Shown: positions 8,987 through 19,004 of the stretch, piece after piece
Layout of the letters: each line of letters opens with the position of its first letter
How positions within the stretch are numbered: position 1 is the stretch's first letter
Assembly: GCF_009601505.1 (NCBI RefSeq)
Contig: NZ_WITC01000036.1
Span: 124,001 to 188,000 of the forward strand
DNA: 64,000 nt
Source of the DNA: Sinorhizobium terangae
Lineage (GTDB): Bacteria > Pseudomonadota > Alphaproteobacteria > Rhizobiales > Rhizobiaceae
Direction of reading: 5' to 3'
Position numbers and translations under genes: made by a program
Notes under the pieces: model-generated
Seen by the model: only the letters and a program-made list of their open reading frames with translations
What the model was told of the DNA's origin: nothing
The model's database searches: none

Positions 8987-10360
8987 ATGGCCCGAGATAC
9001 CACCGACCAGACGCCGGTTACCTCTGTCGCTGACCTGACCGCCTATCTGGAGTCGGGATCGAAGCCGAAGGAGAAGTTTCGTATCGGGACGGAGCATGAG
9101 AAATTCGCCTTCTTTAAGGCGGACAACAGTCCCGTGCCCTATTTCGGCGAAGCCAGCATTCAGGCGCTTCTGAACGGGATGGCCGAGAAAAGCGGCTGGG
9201 AACCGATTCTCGACGAGGGCAATATCATCGGGCTCGCCGAGCATTCCGGCAATGGCGCGATTTCACTGGAGCCGGGCGGACAGTTCGAGCTCTCCGGCGC
9301 GCCGCTCGAAAACCTGCATCAGACCTGCAAGGAGTCCAACCAGCACCTGGCCGTTCTTCGGGAAATTGCCGAACCGCTCGGCATTCGTTTCCTCGGCATC
9401 GGCGGCAGTCCGAAATGGACATTTTCCGAGACACCGCGCATGCCGAAGTCGCGATACGGCATCATGACGCGCTACATGCCGAAGGTTGGCACCCAAGGCC
9501 TCGACATGATGTATCGCACCTGCACCATCCAGGTGAATCTCGACTTTTCCTCCGAGGAGGATATGCGGCGCAAGATGCAGGTGTCGATGAAATTGCAGCC
9601 GCTCGCCACCGCTCTCTTCGCAAGCTCTCCCTTTACCGATGGCAAGCCCAATGGACTGCTTTCCTGGCGGGGCGACATCTGGCGCGATACCGATAATCAG
9701 CGCGCCGGTCTGCTGCCGGCTGCGTTCAAGCCGGAATTCGGCTTTGCCGATTATGTCGAATGGGCGCTCGATGTGCCGATGTATTTCGTCGTGCGCGATG
9801 GGCATTACCATGACTGTACGCATGTCACATTCCGGCAATTCATGGCCGGTGCGCTCAAGGGCGAGATCGCCGAATGGCAGCCCAACATGGGCGACTGGGC
9901 CAATCACCTGTCGACGCTCTTTCCCGATGTCCGGCTGAAGCGTTTCCTCGAGATGCGCGGCGCCGATGGCGGCCCCTGGCGCCGGATCTGCGCACTGCCG
10001 GCCTTCTGGGTCGGCCTGCTCTACGATGACGAGGCGCTCGCGGCAGCCGAGGCGCTGACCCGCGACTGGAGCTACGAGGCCGTGCAGGCGCTGCGCGATG
10101 CGGTGCCCGCCCAGGCACTTTCCGCAAAGCTCGGCACGACGTCGCTCTTTGACATCGCGCGCGAAGTTCTGACTATTTCACGCGCAGGCCTGAAGCGGCG
10201 CGATCGACTGAACGGCGATGGCGTGGACGAAAGCCAGTTCCTGGCACCGCTCGACGAAGTGCTGGCGAAGAAGGCGACGCTCGCCGAGGACCTGCTGGCG
10301 CTCTACAACGGCCGCTGGAACGGTTCTGTCGAGCCGGTCTTCGCCGAATACCAGTATTAA
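8987..10360 (+). CDS. gshA: Glutamate-cysteine ligase GshA (plant/alphaproteobacterial type)
   Basis: First step of glutathione synthesis: ATP-dependent joining of L-glutamate and L-cysteine. At 457 residues it matches the GshA type shared by alphaproteobacteria and plants rather than E. coli. Landmarks are FRIGTEHEKFAFF near residue 31, ISLEPGGQFELSGAPLENLH near 92, MMYRTCTIQVNLDFSSE in the middle, and FRQFMAGALKGE. The start ATG is unambiguous. Glutathione matters for stress tolerance and nodulation in rhizobia. Monocistronic in appearance, with a repeat upstream. Confidence 0.95.
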   Translation: MARDTTDQTPVTSVADLTAYLESGSKPKEKFRIGTEHEKFAFFKADNSPVPYFGEASIQALLNGMAEKSGWEPILDEGNIIGLAEHSGNGAISLEPGGQFELSGAPLENLHQTCKESNQHLAVLREIAEPLGIRFLGIGGSPKWTFSETPRMPKSRYGIMTRYMPKVGTQGLDMMYRTCTIQVNLDFSSEEDMRRKMQVSMKLQPLATALFASSPFTDGKPNGLLSWRGDIWRDTDNQRAGLLPAAFKPEFGFADYVEWALDVPMYFVVRDGHYHDCTHVTFRQFMAGALKGEIAEWQPNMGDWANHLSTLFPDVRLKRFLEMRGADGGPWRRICALPAFWVGLLYDDEALAAAEALTRDWSYEAVQALRDAVPAQALSAKLGTTSLFDIAREVLTISRAGLKRRDRLNGDGVDESQFLAPLDEVLAKKATLAEDLLALYNGRWNGSVEPVFAEYQY

Positions 10361-10458
10361 GCGGCGAGACATTCGCTCGCTTAAAAAGGCGGTTTGCAGT
10401 CCCCCAATTCCCGTTATAGTGCAGCGAGATGCGTCGTTCGTCCGGGAAGGAAATGGGG

Positions 10459-11277
10459 ATGGCACCGCTTTTTGATATGTTCGCGCAGGCGCAGAACGGC
10501 AAGGCCATCGAGTTGATGGCAAAGCAATTCGGCCTCGCCCAGGAACAGATGACGAAGGCGACGGCGGCGCTTTTGCCCGCCTTCTCAACGGCCTTCAAAC
10601 GCAACACCGCCAATCCCTATGATTTCGGTGCGTTGCTGGGAGCGCTTTCGACCGGCAACTACGCAAAGTATTTCGAGGACATGAGCCAGGCCTTCACGCC
10701 GCAGGGCATGGCCGATGGCAACGGTATCCTCGGTCAGCTCTTCGGCTCCAAGGAGATGTCGCGCGCAATCGCCGCACAGGCCGCGCAGATGACGGGCATT
10801 GGCCAGGAGATCTACAAGCAAATGCTGCCGGTCATGGCGAGCACGCTGATGGGGGGTCTCTTCAAACAAACGACCGGCCCGTCCGGAGATGCCTTCGCCA
10901 ACAATCCCATGATGGCGATGATGCAGCAATGGATGGAGGCGACGGGGCTCGCCAAAAGGCCCGAACCCGCCCCGACCACCTTCGACAATCCCTTCGTTCA
11001 GGCGATGCAGGGATTCTTCGGCATGACAAAGACGGAAGAGACGCCGAAGACGCCGGATATCTTCGCCGACAATCCCTTCTTCAAGGCGTTTCAGGACATG
11101 ATGCAGCGAGGTGCGAGCACACCCGAAAAGGCGCCCGCAGCGAACCGGGCCTTCAAGCAATTTACCGAAATGATGAACACGATGTTCGACAGCGGGCTCG
11201 AGATGCAGAAGGAATACCAGAAGAACATCGACGCCCTGTTCGACAGCTACAAGAAAAGTTCGGGCGACAAGGCCTAA
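10459..11277 (+). CDS. Conserved hypothetical protein, Met/Gln/Phe-rich, helical
   Basis: I do not recognise a family with confidence. From ATG 10459 (AAGGA eight bases upstream; ATG 10453 is too close to that site) it encodes 272 residues rich in Met, Gln, Phe and Ala. No signal peptide or long hydrophobic segment is seen. A short motif recurs: NNPMMAMMQQWMEA, DNPFVQAMQGFFGM, DNPFFKAFQDMMQ, each a D/N-N-P followed by an amphipathic helix. This suggests a repeated helical binding unit. The C-terminus (FKQFTEMMNTMFDSGLEMQK) resembles phasin-like helices, but this is only a resemblance. Located 98 bp after gshA on the same strand. Confidence 0.72.
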   Translation: MAPLFDMFAQAQNGKAIELMAKQFGLAQEQMTKATAALLPAFSTAFKRNTANPYDFGALLGALSTGNYAKYFEDMSQAFTPQGMADGNGILGQLFGSKEMSRAIAAQAAQMTGIGQEIYKQMLPVMASTLMGGLFKQTTGPSGDAFANNPMMAMMQQWMEATGLAKRPEPAPTTFDNPFVQAMQGFFGMTKTEETPKTPDIFADNPFFKAFQDMMQRGASTPEKAPAANRAFKQFTEMMNTMFDSGLEMQKEYQKNIDALFDSYKKSSGDKA

Positions 11278-11331
11278 CCATCGCTTTCAAACGGATTCAT
11301 CCGACGACAGCACCTTGCAGAAACTGCACAT

Positions 11332-11368
11332 AAAAAAGCCCGGTGCATGTCTTGGTCATGCACCGGGC
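11332..11368 (-). terminator. Rho-independent terminator downstream of the DUF1127 gene
   Basis: A 12-bp perfect stem (GCCCGGTGCATG / CATGCACCGGGC, loop of 7) is followed, on the minus strand, by six U (positions 11337-11332). On the plus strand no U-tract follows, so it serves the leftward transcript. Confidence 0.88.
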
Positions 11369-11373
11369 AAGCG

Positions 11374-11518
11374 GCAGGGTCTATTGGCTCATACCCTGCG
11401 GGGAACGTTTCAGTGCGGGTCGGCGCACCGTGAACCGGATTTCGACGGCATGATCCGCGAAGGCGGCAACCGATCGCGGATCATGCCGTATGGCGCATCC
11501 AAGGCGGCGGGATGCGCC
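11374..11518 (-). ncRNA. Highly structured 3' UTR or candidate small RNA
   Basis: Three further stem-loops lie between the DUF1127 stop and the terminator: 11492-11518 (GGCGCATCC/GGATGCGCC), 11446-11488 (a perfect 14-bp stem with a 15-nt loop) and 11374-11399 (GCAGGGT/ACCCTGC). Together with the terminator they make four stacked hairpins in about 190 nt without a credible ORF. This could be a stable 3' UTR or a processed or independent small RNA. No promoter of its own was identified. Confidence 0.4.
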
Positions 11519-11524
11519 AAGGGC

Positions 11525-11821
11525 TTAGTCGTGGCGAATCCCCCGGTAGAAGAGGTTCGCCCGGTTTCTGGACGCGCGCGTCAGATAGCTGCCCGGATTG
11601 TCGAAGAACGAGGAGGTCAAAGCCTCGTGCAGGTCTTCGCGTTTCAATCCCATGTCGAGCAATTGCCGATCATCAAGATCTTGCAGGCGCGCGATCTGGC
11701 AGCGGTTGCGGAACAGGCGCCAGACAGCCGTCAGCACGCCGGTCACGCCTGCGGTACGGGATGCAACCGTCTGCTTTCCCGCAACGAGGTCGATATCGAA
11801 GGCCTGTTGGGTCGTGCGCAT
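11525..11821 (-). CDS. DUF1127 family small protein
   Basis: A 98-residue protein with a typical DUF1127 core (VWRLFRNRCQIARLQDLDDRQLLDMGLKR, cited in parts: RNRCQIARLQDLDDRQL then DMGLKREDL) at residues about 34-64. DUF1127 proteins are small basic proteins; some in Agrobacterium and Brucella bind RNA or affect phosphate and stress physiology, and LysR regulators of the VtlR/LsrB group control several. AAGGAG precedes the ATG. It diverges from a LysR gene across about 200 bp, which makes that LysR a candidate regulator. The leader contains a CCCTGC/GCAGGG hairpin near 11857-11881. Confidence 0.85.
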   Translation of the reverse strand: MRTTQQAFDIDLVAGKQTVASRTAGVTGVLTAVWRLFRNRCQIARLQDLDDRQLLDMGLKREDLHEALTSSFFDNPGSYLTRASRNRANLFYRGIRHD

Positions 11822-12028
11822 GGCGTTACTCCTTTTTCAGGCACGAAGAAGCCCACACCCTGCGGGGAGGTCATACGCAGGGGCAGGCAGTAATTTTTCG
11901 AGGTCAGCGACGAATTTCGCGGACAGGACTTGATGTGAATTGCAGGCTATTAGTCGCAAATGCTTATTGATCAGTCCAACGAATGTTTTTAATGATATTC
12001 ATCAAACAATCTTATGGGTATTACGGCC

Positions 12029-12979
12029 ATGTCAGCACCGCTCGATATTGACCAGTTGCAAACATTCGTTGCCATCGCAGACACGGGCAGCTTCACCAAG
12101 GCCGCCGATCGTGTATTCAAGACCCAGTCCGCTGTCTCGATGCAGATGCGGCGTCTGGAAGAGCGCATCGGCAAGCCGCTTTTCATGAAAGACGGGCGCG
12201 GCAACCGGCTGACGGTCGAAGGCGACAGGCTTCTGAATTTCGCCCGCCGGATGATCCGCCTCAACAATGAGGCGATTGCATCCTTCGACGACAACCGCCT
12301 TGAGGGCACGCTCAGGATCGGCACGCCGGACGATTACGCCGATCGCTACATGCCGGAAATCATCGTCCGTTTCGCCAAGACCCACCCGAACGTCGAGCTC
12401 TACATCGTCTGCGAACCCTCGGTCGACCTTGCCGAGAAGATGGCAAAGGGCGACCTGGACATCGCGCTCGTCACGCACAATCCAAGGGCGCGGGCCTCCG
12501 ACGTTGTGCGGACGGAGCCGCTTTGCTGGGTGAGCTCGATCAACCATCCGCTGCCGGAAAACGCGCCGATTCCGCTTGCCGTCGGCCGGCGGGATTGTCA
12601 GTGGCGGCAGGCCGCCTGCGCGGCGCTCGATGCGACGGGCAAGGAATATCAGATCCTGTTCACAAGCTGGTCGTCGACCGTCGTTGCCGCCGCCGTGCTC
12701 GCCGGCATGGCGGTTTCAGTGCTGCCGGAATCGGCGCTGAGACCTGGCATGAAGGTGCTGACGCTGGCCGACGGCTTCCCGGCGCTGGCGCCGGTGCAGA
12801 TCGGCATCATGAAGCGCCCCGGCCTTTCGCCGTCGCTCTCGAACGCGATCACCAACCATATCACGGCCTGCCTCGACAACATCACGCCGATCACGGTCAA
12901 CGACGACCTCGACGGAGACTTGAAGGGGTATCCGCGTTACCCGCGGCTGAGGCAGAGCCACATGCTGCCGGGCTGGTAA
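12029..12979 (+). CDS. LysR-family transcriptional regulator divergent from DUF1127
   Basis: A 316-residue LysR regulator: helix-turn-helix at about residues 5-65 (LDIDQLQTFVAIADTGSFTK, AVSMQMRRLEERIGKPLF), then an effector-binding domain (GTLRIGTPDDYADRYMPEII). It has several cysteines (CEPSVD, CQWRQAACAAL), of which the pair in the second lobe could make it redox-sensitive. ATG 12029 gives the usual spacing to the HTH; ATG 12014 adds five residues. Neither has a clear ribosome site. Similar in style to LsrB/VtlR, but that gene lies next to trxB in relatives, so I leave it unnamed. Confidence 0.87.
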   Translation: MSAPLDIDQLQTFVAIADTGSFTKAADRVFKTQSAVSMQMRRLEERIGKPLFMKDGRGNRLTVEGDRLLNFARRMIRLNNEAIASFDDNRLEGTLRIGTPDDYADRYMPEIIVRFAKTHPNVELYIVCEPSVDLAEKMAKGDLDIALVTHNPRARASDVVRTEPLCWVSSINHPLPENAPIPLAVGRRDCQWRQAACAALDATGKEYQILFTSWSSTVVAAAVLAGMAVSVLPESALRPGMKVLTLADGFPALAPVQIGIMKRPGLSPSLSNAITNHITACLDNITPITVNDDLDGDLKGYPRYPRLRQSHMLPGW

Positions 12980-13000
12980 AACACGGGTCAATTCATCGAA

Positions 13001-13038
13001 GAGAAGGCCACGCTTCCAGACGGAGGCGTGGCCTTCTC
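13001..13038. terminator. Long hairpin between convergent genes
   Basis: A 13-bp perfect stem (GAGAAGGCCACGC / GCGTGGCCTTCTC, 12-nt loop) sits between the LysR stop (12979) and the dienelactone hydrolase stop (13053). No U-tract follows on either strand, so termination efficiency is uncertain; position suggests a bidirectional terminator. Confidence 0.6.
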
Positions 13039-13052
13039 GATTGATGCGGTTG

Positions 13053-13928
13053 TCAGGCGAGCTTCGCCTTCAGGAACTCGACCGTCCGACCCCAGGCGAG
13101 ATCGGCGGCCGCCTTGTCGTAGCGGGCGGCAGACGTGTCATTGTTGAAGGCGTGGTTGACGCCGTCGTAGACGTAGATCGTGAAGTCCTTGCCGTTGGCG
13201 GTCAGCGCCTTGCGATAGTCTTCGATGCCGGCATTGATACGCTCGTCGAGGCCGGCATAGTGCAGCAACATTGCGGCCTTGATCTTCGGAACGTCCTCGG
13301 CCTTCGGTTGAGCACCGTAATAGGCGACCCCTGCCTTGAGGTCCGGAGAGTTAACGGCGAGGCGATTGACGAGCCCGCCGCCCCAGCAAAATCCGATGGC
13401 ACCGACGTTGCCAGTGCTTTCTTCGTGACCCTTCAGGAAGGTGACGGTCGCAACCGCGTTGTCAGCGGTCGCGCCGGCATCAAGCGCACCGATCATCTCG
13501 CGGGCCTTGTCCTCGTCGCTCGGCGTTCCGCCGTCGGGAGAAAGGAAATCGGGCGCAAGGGCGACAAAACCCTCCAGCGCCATACGGCGCGCGACGTCGC
13601 GAATATGCGGATTGAGACCGCGGTTTTCATGGATGACAATCACCGCAGGCAGCTTGCCGGAGGCATTGGCAGGCCTGACGAGATATCCTTTCATGTCGCC
13701 GTCGGCGCCCGGATAGGTGATGTCCTCGCCCTTGATGCGCGAATCGGTATCGGCAATCATCTCCGCCTTGGCGCTGTTTGCGGCCAGCATCGGGGCGATT
13801 GCCGCAGCGGCCGCGGCGGAACCGGCCAGCGTCGTCAGCGTCTCCATGAAACGGCGGCGATCCAGGGTCAGATGCGTATACTCGTCATAGGCATCGATCA
13901 TCGCTTGGGTGATGACGGGTTCGTTCAT
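13053..13928 (-). CDS. Dienelactone hydrolase family protein, Tat-exported
   Basis: An alpha/beta hydrolase of the dienelactone hydrolase family, 291 residues. Twin-arginine motif DRRRFMETL at about residue 23 is followed by an Ala-rich hydrophobic stretch ending ANSAKA, so periplasmic export by Tat is predicted. The catalytic triad is readable: nucleophile Cys in GFCWGGG, Asp in AGLDERI and His in NHAFNN. ENRGLNPHIRDVARR is the family loop. ATG 13928 has AAGGAGG upstream and is preferred over an upstream in-frame ATG at 14021. Substrate unknown; the exported members act on small esters or lactones. Confidence 0.9.
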   Translation of the reverse strand: MNEPVITQAMIDAYDEYTHLTLDRRRFMETLTTLAGSAAAAAAIAPMLAANSAKAEMIADTDSRIKGEDITYPGADGDMKGYLVRPANASGKLPAVIVIHENRGLNPHIRDVARRMALEGFVALAPDFLSPDGGTPSDEDKAREMIGALDAGATADNAVATVTFLKGHEESTGNVGAIGFCWGGGLVNRLAVNSPDLKAGVAYYGAQPKAEDVPKIKAAMLLHYAGLDERINAGIEDYRKALTANGKDFTIYVYDGVNHAFNNDTSAARYDKAAADLAWGRTVEFLKAKLA

Positions 13929-14128
13929 GGCGCCCTCCTTCGGCTGTCCTCTCCGTAGGCGGTACCGGAAGGAAAGCCGCCCGGAGACAAGATAGGTCAA
14001 CCGGCGCGCGCATGCGTACAAAACTGCGTTACCGGCAGAACTGGATCGGGCGGCGCGGAGCGAAGAACCGCCCCGCCCCGTTTCACTGCCTAGTCTAGCC
14101 GTTGAGATCGATGACGCAGGCGAGGCCG

Positions 14129-15757
<1,629 letters not shown>

Positions 15758-15819
15758 TCAGGGCCCGGAAATCTCCCGGACCCAGGAAATTGTTGTTGCA
15801 CAGCAACATTTCTCTGCGC

Positions 15820-16803
15820 TCAAATATCGAACTGGTAGGTCGCCGGCACGAAGCGGTAGCCGAGATCGCTGCGTTCGACGAAACCGACCGCCGGGAACGG
15901 CATGTGATAACCGATGAACGGCAGGCGATCCGTGGCGATCATGTCGAAGACCTTGCGGCGCGTGGCGATCGCAGCCACCTTGTCCATGTCGAAGCGAACC
16001 TCCCAATCTGGCCGTTGCAGCGACAGGACATAATGATTGGCCGTGTCGGCCGTCAGCATCAGCGCCTTGTTGCCGGAATCAAGCCGGAACACCATGTGTC
16101 CCGGAGAATGGCCGAAGGCCGCGAGCGCCGTGATCCCCGGCACAACTTCGGCGCCATCGGCGATGAAAGTGGTCTTTTCGGCAAGTGGAACGACCTTTTC
16201 GAGCACGGCCTTGTGGCCGTTTTCGGCCGGCGTGCCGACTCTCGCCTCGTCCTTCCAGAAGTCGTACTCGACCTGGCCGGCAACATAGCGCGCATTCGAA
16301 AAGGTCGGCTTTCCGGCGGTCATGAGACCGCCGATATGGTCGCCATGCATGTGGGTGATCACCACCACCGAGACCTGATCGGGCGTGTAGCCGGCGGCTT
16401 GCAGCCCATCGACAAGCTTGCCGGTTCCCATTTCCCGGCCGGCCTCGCCAAAGCCGGTATCGAAAAGTACGACATCGTTTCCGGTGTCGACCAGGGCCGG
16501 TGAGAAGCCGTTGACGAAGCCGCCGGCGGGCAGGAAGTTATCCGTCAGCAGCTTCGAAACCGCATCGGCCGGCTGATTGAGCCCGTAGATCTCGTGCGGG
16601 TTTCCCATCATGCGCGTGCCGTCGCTGATCACCGTGATCTTGGCTGCGCCGAGTTTGAGCGTTTTGAAAGTCGTGCCGTTCGTCATTCCATGTGGTTCCG
16701 TCGCGTCTTGAGCGCTGGCGAAGTCCGTCAACAAAGCCGGAGCCGCCAAGGCGCCCGCTGCTCCCGTTCCGAACAGAGTTCGGCGCGTCAGCGAAAATGC
16801 CAT
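15820..16803 (-). CDS. Tat-exported MBL-fold metallohydrolase
   Basis: A 327-residue metallo-beta-lactamase-fold enzyme. The N-terminus is a twin-arginine signal (SLTRRTLFGTGAAGALAAPA), so periplasmic location is predicted. The zinc motif THMHGDHIGG is at about residues 153-162, with a further His in GHSPGHMVF and Asp in LTADTANH. Quorum-quenching lactonases and many uncharacterised hydrolases share this pattern, so a substrate is not assigned. Next to guaB but separated by a 188-bp gap; no operon is evident. Confidence 0.88.
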   Translation of the reverse strand: MAFSLTRRTLFGTGAAGALAAPALLTDFASAQDATEPHGMTNGTTFKTLKLGAAKITVISDGTRMMGNPHEIYGLNQPADAVSKLLTDNFLPAGGFVNGFSPALVDTGNDVVLFDTGFGEAGREMGTGKLVDGLQAAGYTPDQVSVVVITHMHGDHIGGLMTAGKPTFSNARYVAGQVEYDFWKDEARVGTPAENGHKAVLEKVVPLAEKTTFIADGAEVVPGITALAAFGHSPGHMVFRLDSGNKALMLTADTANHYVLSLQRPDWEVRFDMDKVAAIATRRKVFDMIATDRLPFIGYHMPFPAVGFVERSDLGYRFVPATYQFDI

Positions 16804-17085
16804 TTCCGTCCCTCCTCCACTGCAAGCAAGCCGGCGTCACCGCAAGCGATGAGAGGCAGGAGTTAGGGCTCCGAAGGGAAAGGACAGGCGGGATCACAGG
16901 CTTTTGATCTGCAATCGCTGGTTTGGTTTGCGCTTCGACGACTTTCGTGTTTTTAGACGCCCAAAAGTTTGCGGTAGCACTTAGCCGACTCGTGATTCCT
17001 GAAATCGAGTCCGCTTTTACGCGAACTATGCTATAGGCCATCACCGTCGCGCCGCCCGCGCCACTCACGCCCAGGGCATTTCAGC

Positions 17086-18495
17086 ATGAATCGTATCGTC
17101 CCGTTGATCCTTGCCATAGCTCTCTTCATGGAGCAGATGGATTCCACGGTTATTTCGACTTCACTGCCAGCAATCGCCCACGACATCGGTGTCGGGCCGA
17201 TCACCCTGAAACTGGCGCTGACGTCCTATATGGTGGCGCTCGCGATCTTCATACCGCTGAGCGGCTGGATGGCCGACCGCTTCGGCGCAAAGCGCATTTT
17301 TCGCGCGGCGATCCTCGTCTTCATCGTCGGCTCGGTGCTCTGCGCCATCTCGAACAGCCTCATTGCCTTCGTCCTCTCGCGCTTCCTGCAGGGTATGGGC
17401 GGCGCAATGATGACGCCGGTCGCGCGCCTCGTTCTCGTCCGCGGCGCGCCGCGCAGCGAGCTCGTCTCGGCCATGGCGTTGCTGACCATTCCGGCGCTCG
17501 TCGGACCGCTCGCCGGCCCGCCGCTCGGCGGCTTCATCACCACCTATTTCTCCTGGCACTGGATCTTCCTGATCAACGTGCCGGTCGGCATTGCCGGTTA
17601 CGTGCTTTCCGGCATCTACCTGCCCGAGATGGAGCGGCGAAACCCGCCGCCGGTCGACATTCTCGGCTTCCTGCTTGGCGGCATCGCCGCCTCGGGCATC
17701 GTCTTCGGCCTGTCGGTCATCAGCCTGCCAGCGCTGCCGACGTCGGTCGGCATTGCATCCGTTTCAGCCGGCATCGCCGCGACGTTCCTCTATATCGTCC
17801 ATGCCCGGCGGCATCCGGCACCGGTGCTCGATCTGAAGCTATTCAGAAATAGCGCCTTCCGCGCGGCCACGATCGGCGGCACGATCTTCCGCATCTCGGT
17901 CGGCGCGATCCCCTTCCTGATGCCGCTGATGCTGCAGATCGGGTTCGGCCTCAATCCGTTCGAGTCCGGCCTCATCACCTTCGTCGGCGCGATTGGGGCG
18001 ATCACCACGAAATTCCTCGCGCGCCGCGTTCTCGCCTTTGCCGGCTTTCGCACTACGCTGATCGCAGCGGCCGTCGTCGGCGGGGTGATGACCTTCGCCA
18101 ATAGCTTCTTCACGCCAGCGACCCCCTACCTGTTGATGATCTCCATCCTGCTGATTGCAGGCTTCGCCCGGTCTTTCTTCTTCACCAGCATCAACGCTCT
18201 TTCCTTCGCCGAGATCGACGATGCGGACGCCAGCAAGGCGACCTCGATGAGCGCCGTGCTGCAGCAGATCAGCCTCGCGCTTGGGGTTGCCGTCGCCGGC
18301 GCTATCCTCGAAATCCAAACGTCGATCAGCGGCGGCCCGCTGAATCTGGAAGACTTCCACATCGCCTTCATGATCATTGCCGGCGCCAACCTGCTGGCAG
18401 CGATCCCCTTCCTGACGATGGCGAAGAATGCCGGCGCTTCCGTTTCCGGTCACCGCCTGCAGATGCGCGAAGTCGAAACGACGGCTGGCAAGTAA
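17086..18495 (+). CDS. MFS transporter, DHA2 (14-TM) drug-exporter type
   Basis: A 469-residue major facilitator of the DHA2/EmrB type. Motif A is GWMADRFGAKRIF, motif C-like GPLAGPPLGGFI, and motif D1 near the first helix is MEQMDSTVISTSLPAIA. Twelve to fourteen hydrophobic segments are visible. Such proteins export drugs or natural products by proton antiport; no EmrA-like partner is next to it. The start ATG at 17086 matches the family N-terminus. Followed 10 bp after the stop by a RIME-like repeat. Confidence 0.9.
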   Translation: MNRIVPLILAIALFMEQMDSTVISTSLPAIAHDIGVGPITLKLALTSYMVALAIFIPLSGWMADRFGAKRIFRAAILVFIVGSVLCAISNSLIAFVLSRFLQGMGGAMMTPVARLVLVRGAPRSELVSAMALLTIPALVGPLAGPPLGGFITTYFSWHWIFLINVPVGIAGYVLSGIYLPEMERRNPPPVDILGFLLGGIAASGIVFGLSVISLPALPTSVGIASVSAGIAATFLYIVHARRHPAPVLDLKLFRNSAFRAATIGGTIFRISVGAIPFLMPLMLQIGFGLNPFESGLITFVGAIGAITTKFLARRVLAFAGFRTTLIAAAVVGGVMTFANSFFTPATPYLLMISILLIAGFARSFFFTSINALSFAEIDDADASKATSMSAVLQQISLALGVAVAGAILEIQTSISGGPLNLEDFHIAFMIIAGANLLAAIPFLTMAKNAGASVSGHRLQMREVETTAGK

Positions 18496-18504
18496 GGAGG
18501 GCCC

Positions 18505-18610
18505 TGCAGCGCCGCGCGTCTTATCAGACGCGCAAAGGACGCTGTAGTACTTTGAATTGCTGCATGTTTTTATCCTTAGATCGGATACGATTTAAGGAAA
18601 CATGCAGTAG
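18505..18610. repeat. RIME-like intergenic repeat, complete copy
   Basis: A mosaic of two palindromes: GCGCGTCTTATCAGACGCGC, then the spacer AAAGGACGCTGTAGTACTTTG, then GCATGTTTTTATCCTTAGAT...TTTAAGGAAACATGC. About 106 bp. Rhizobium-specific intergenic mosaic elements (RIME) of about this size and layout are described; identity with RIME1 is my recollection, not checked. Confidence 0.8.
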
Positions 18611-18617
18611 AGCCCGT

Positions 18618-19001
18618 TTATTCCGGCCGCTCGCAGACGGCCGACAGCTTGTTGCCGTCCGGATCGCGGACGTAAGCCGCATAGAAATTCGGATGGAACG
18701 GCCTTAGGCCGGGTGCGCCCTCGTCCGTGCCGCCATTGGCGAGAGCGGCAGCGTAGAAGGCGTCGACGGCAGCACGGTTTTCGGCCTCGAGCGCGACCAT
18801 CGAACCGTTACCGATCGTCGCCGCCTTGCGGTTGAAGGGCGTAACCACCCAGAGGCGGCAGCGGACATCGCTTTCGGCGCCGTAGCCGATCTCGACTTCG
18901 TCCTGCTTGCGGCGCTTCAGCCCAAGCGTCGCGAGCGTCCTGTCATAAAAGATGCCTGCGCGATCGAGGTCGTTCGTGCCGAGCGTCACGTAAAGCAGCA
19001 T
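18618..19001 (-). CDS. VOC family (glyoxalase/bleomycin resistance-like) protein
   Basis: A 127-residue vicinal-oxygen-chelate fold protein with two beta-alpha-beta modules: LLYVTLGTNDLDRAGIFYD at the N-terminus and NFYAAYVRDPDGNKLSAVC at the C-terminus. These small proteins bind a metal or ligand; the exact reaction cannot be assigned. The usual first metal His is replaced by tyrosine (LLYVTLG), so it may not be a glyoxalase. Its start is 3 bp from the rlmE stop, so it is probably the last gene of a ppx-rlmE-VOC operon. Confidence 0.85.
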   Translation of the reverse strand: MLLYVTLGTNDLDRAGIFYDRTLATLGLKRRKQDEVEIGYGAESDVRCRLWVVTPFNRKAATIGNGSMVALEAENRAAVDAFYAAALANGGTDEGAPGLRPFHPNFYAAYVRDPDGNKLSAVCERPE

Positions 19002-19004
19002 GTT

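Noticed and set aside
12029..12979. Naming this LysR gene lsrB
   Set aside because: LsrB-type genes in relatives adjoin trxB; here the neighbours differ, and the sequence alone is not decisive.
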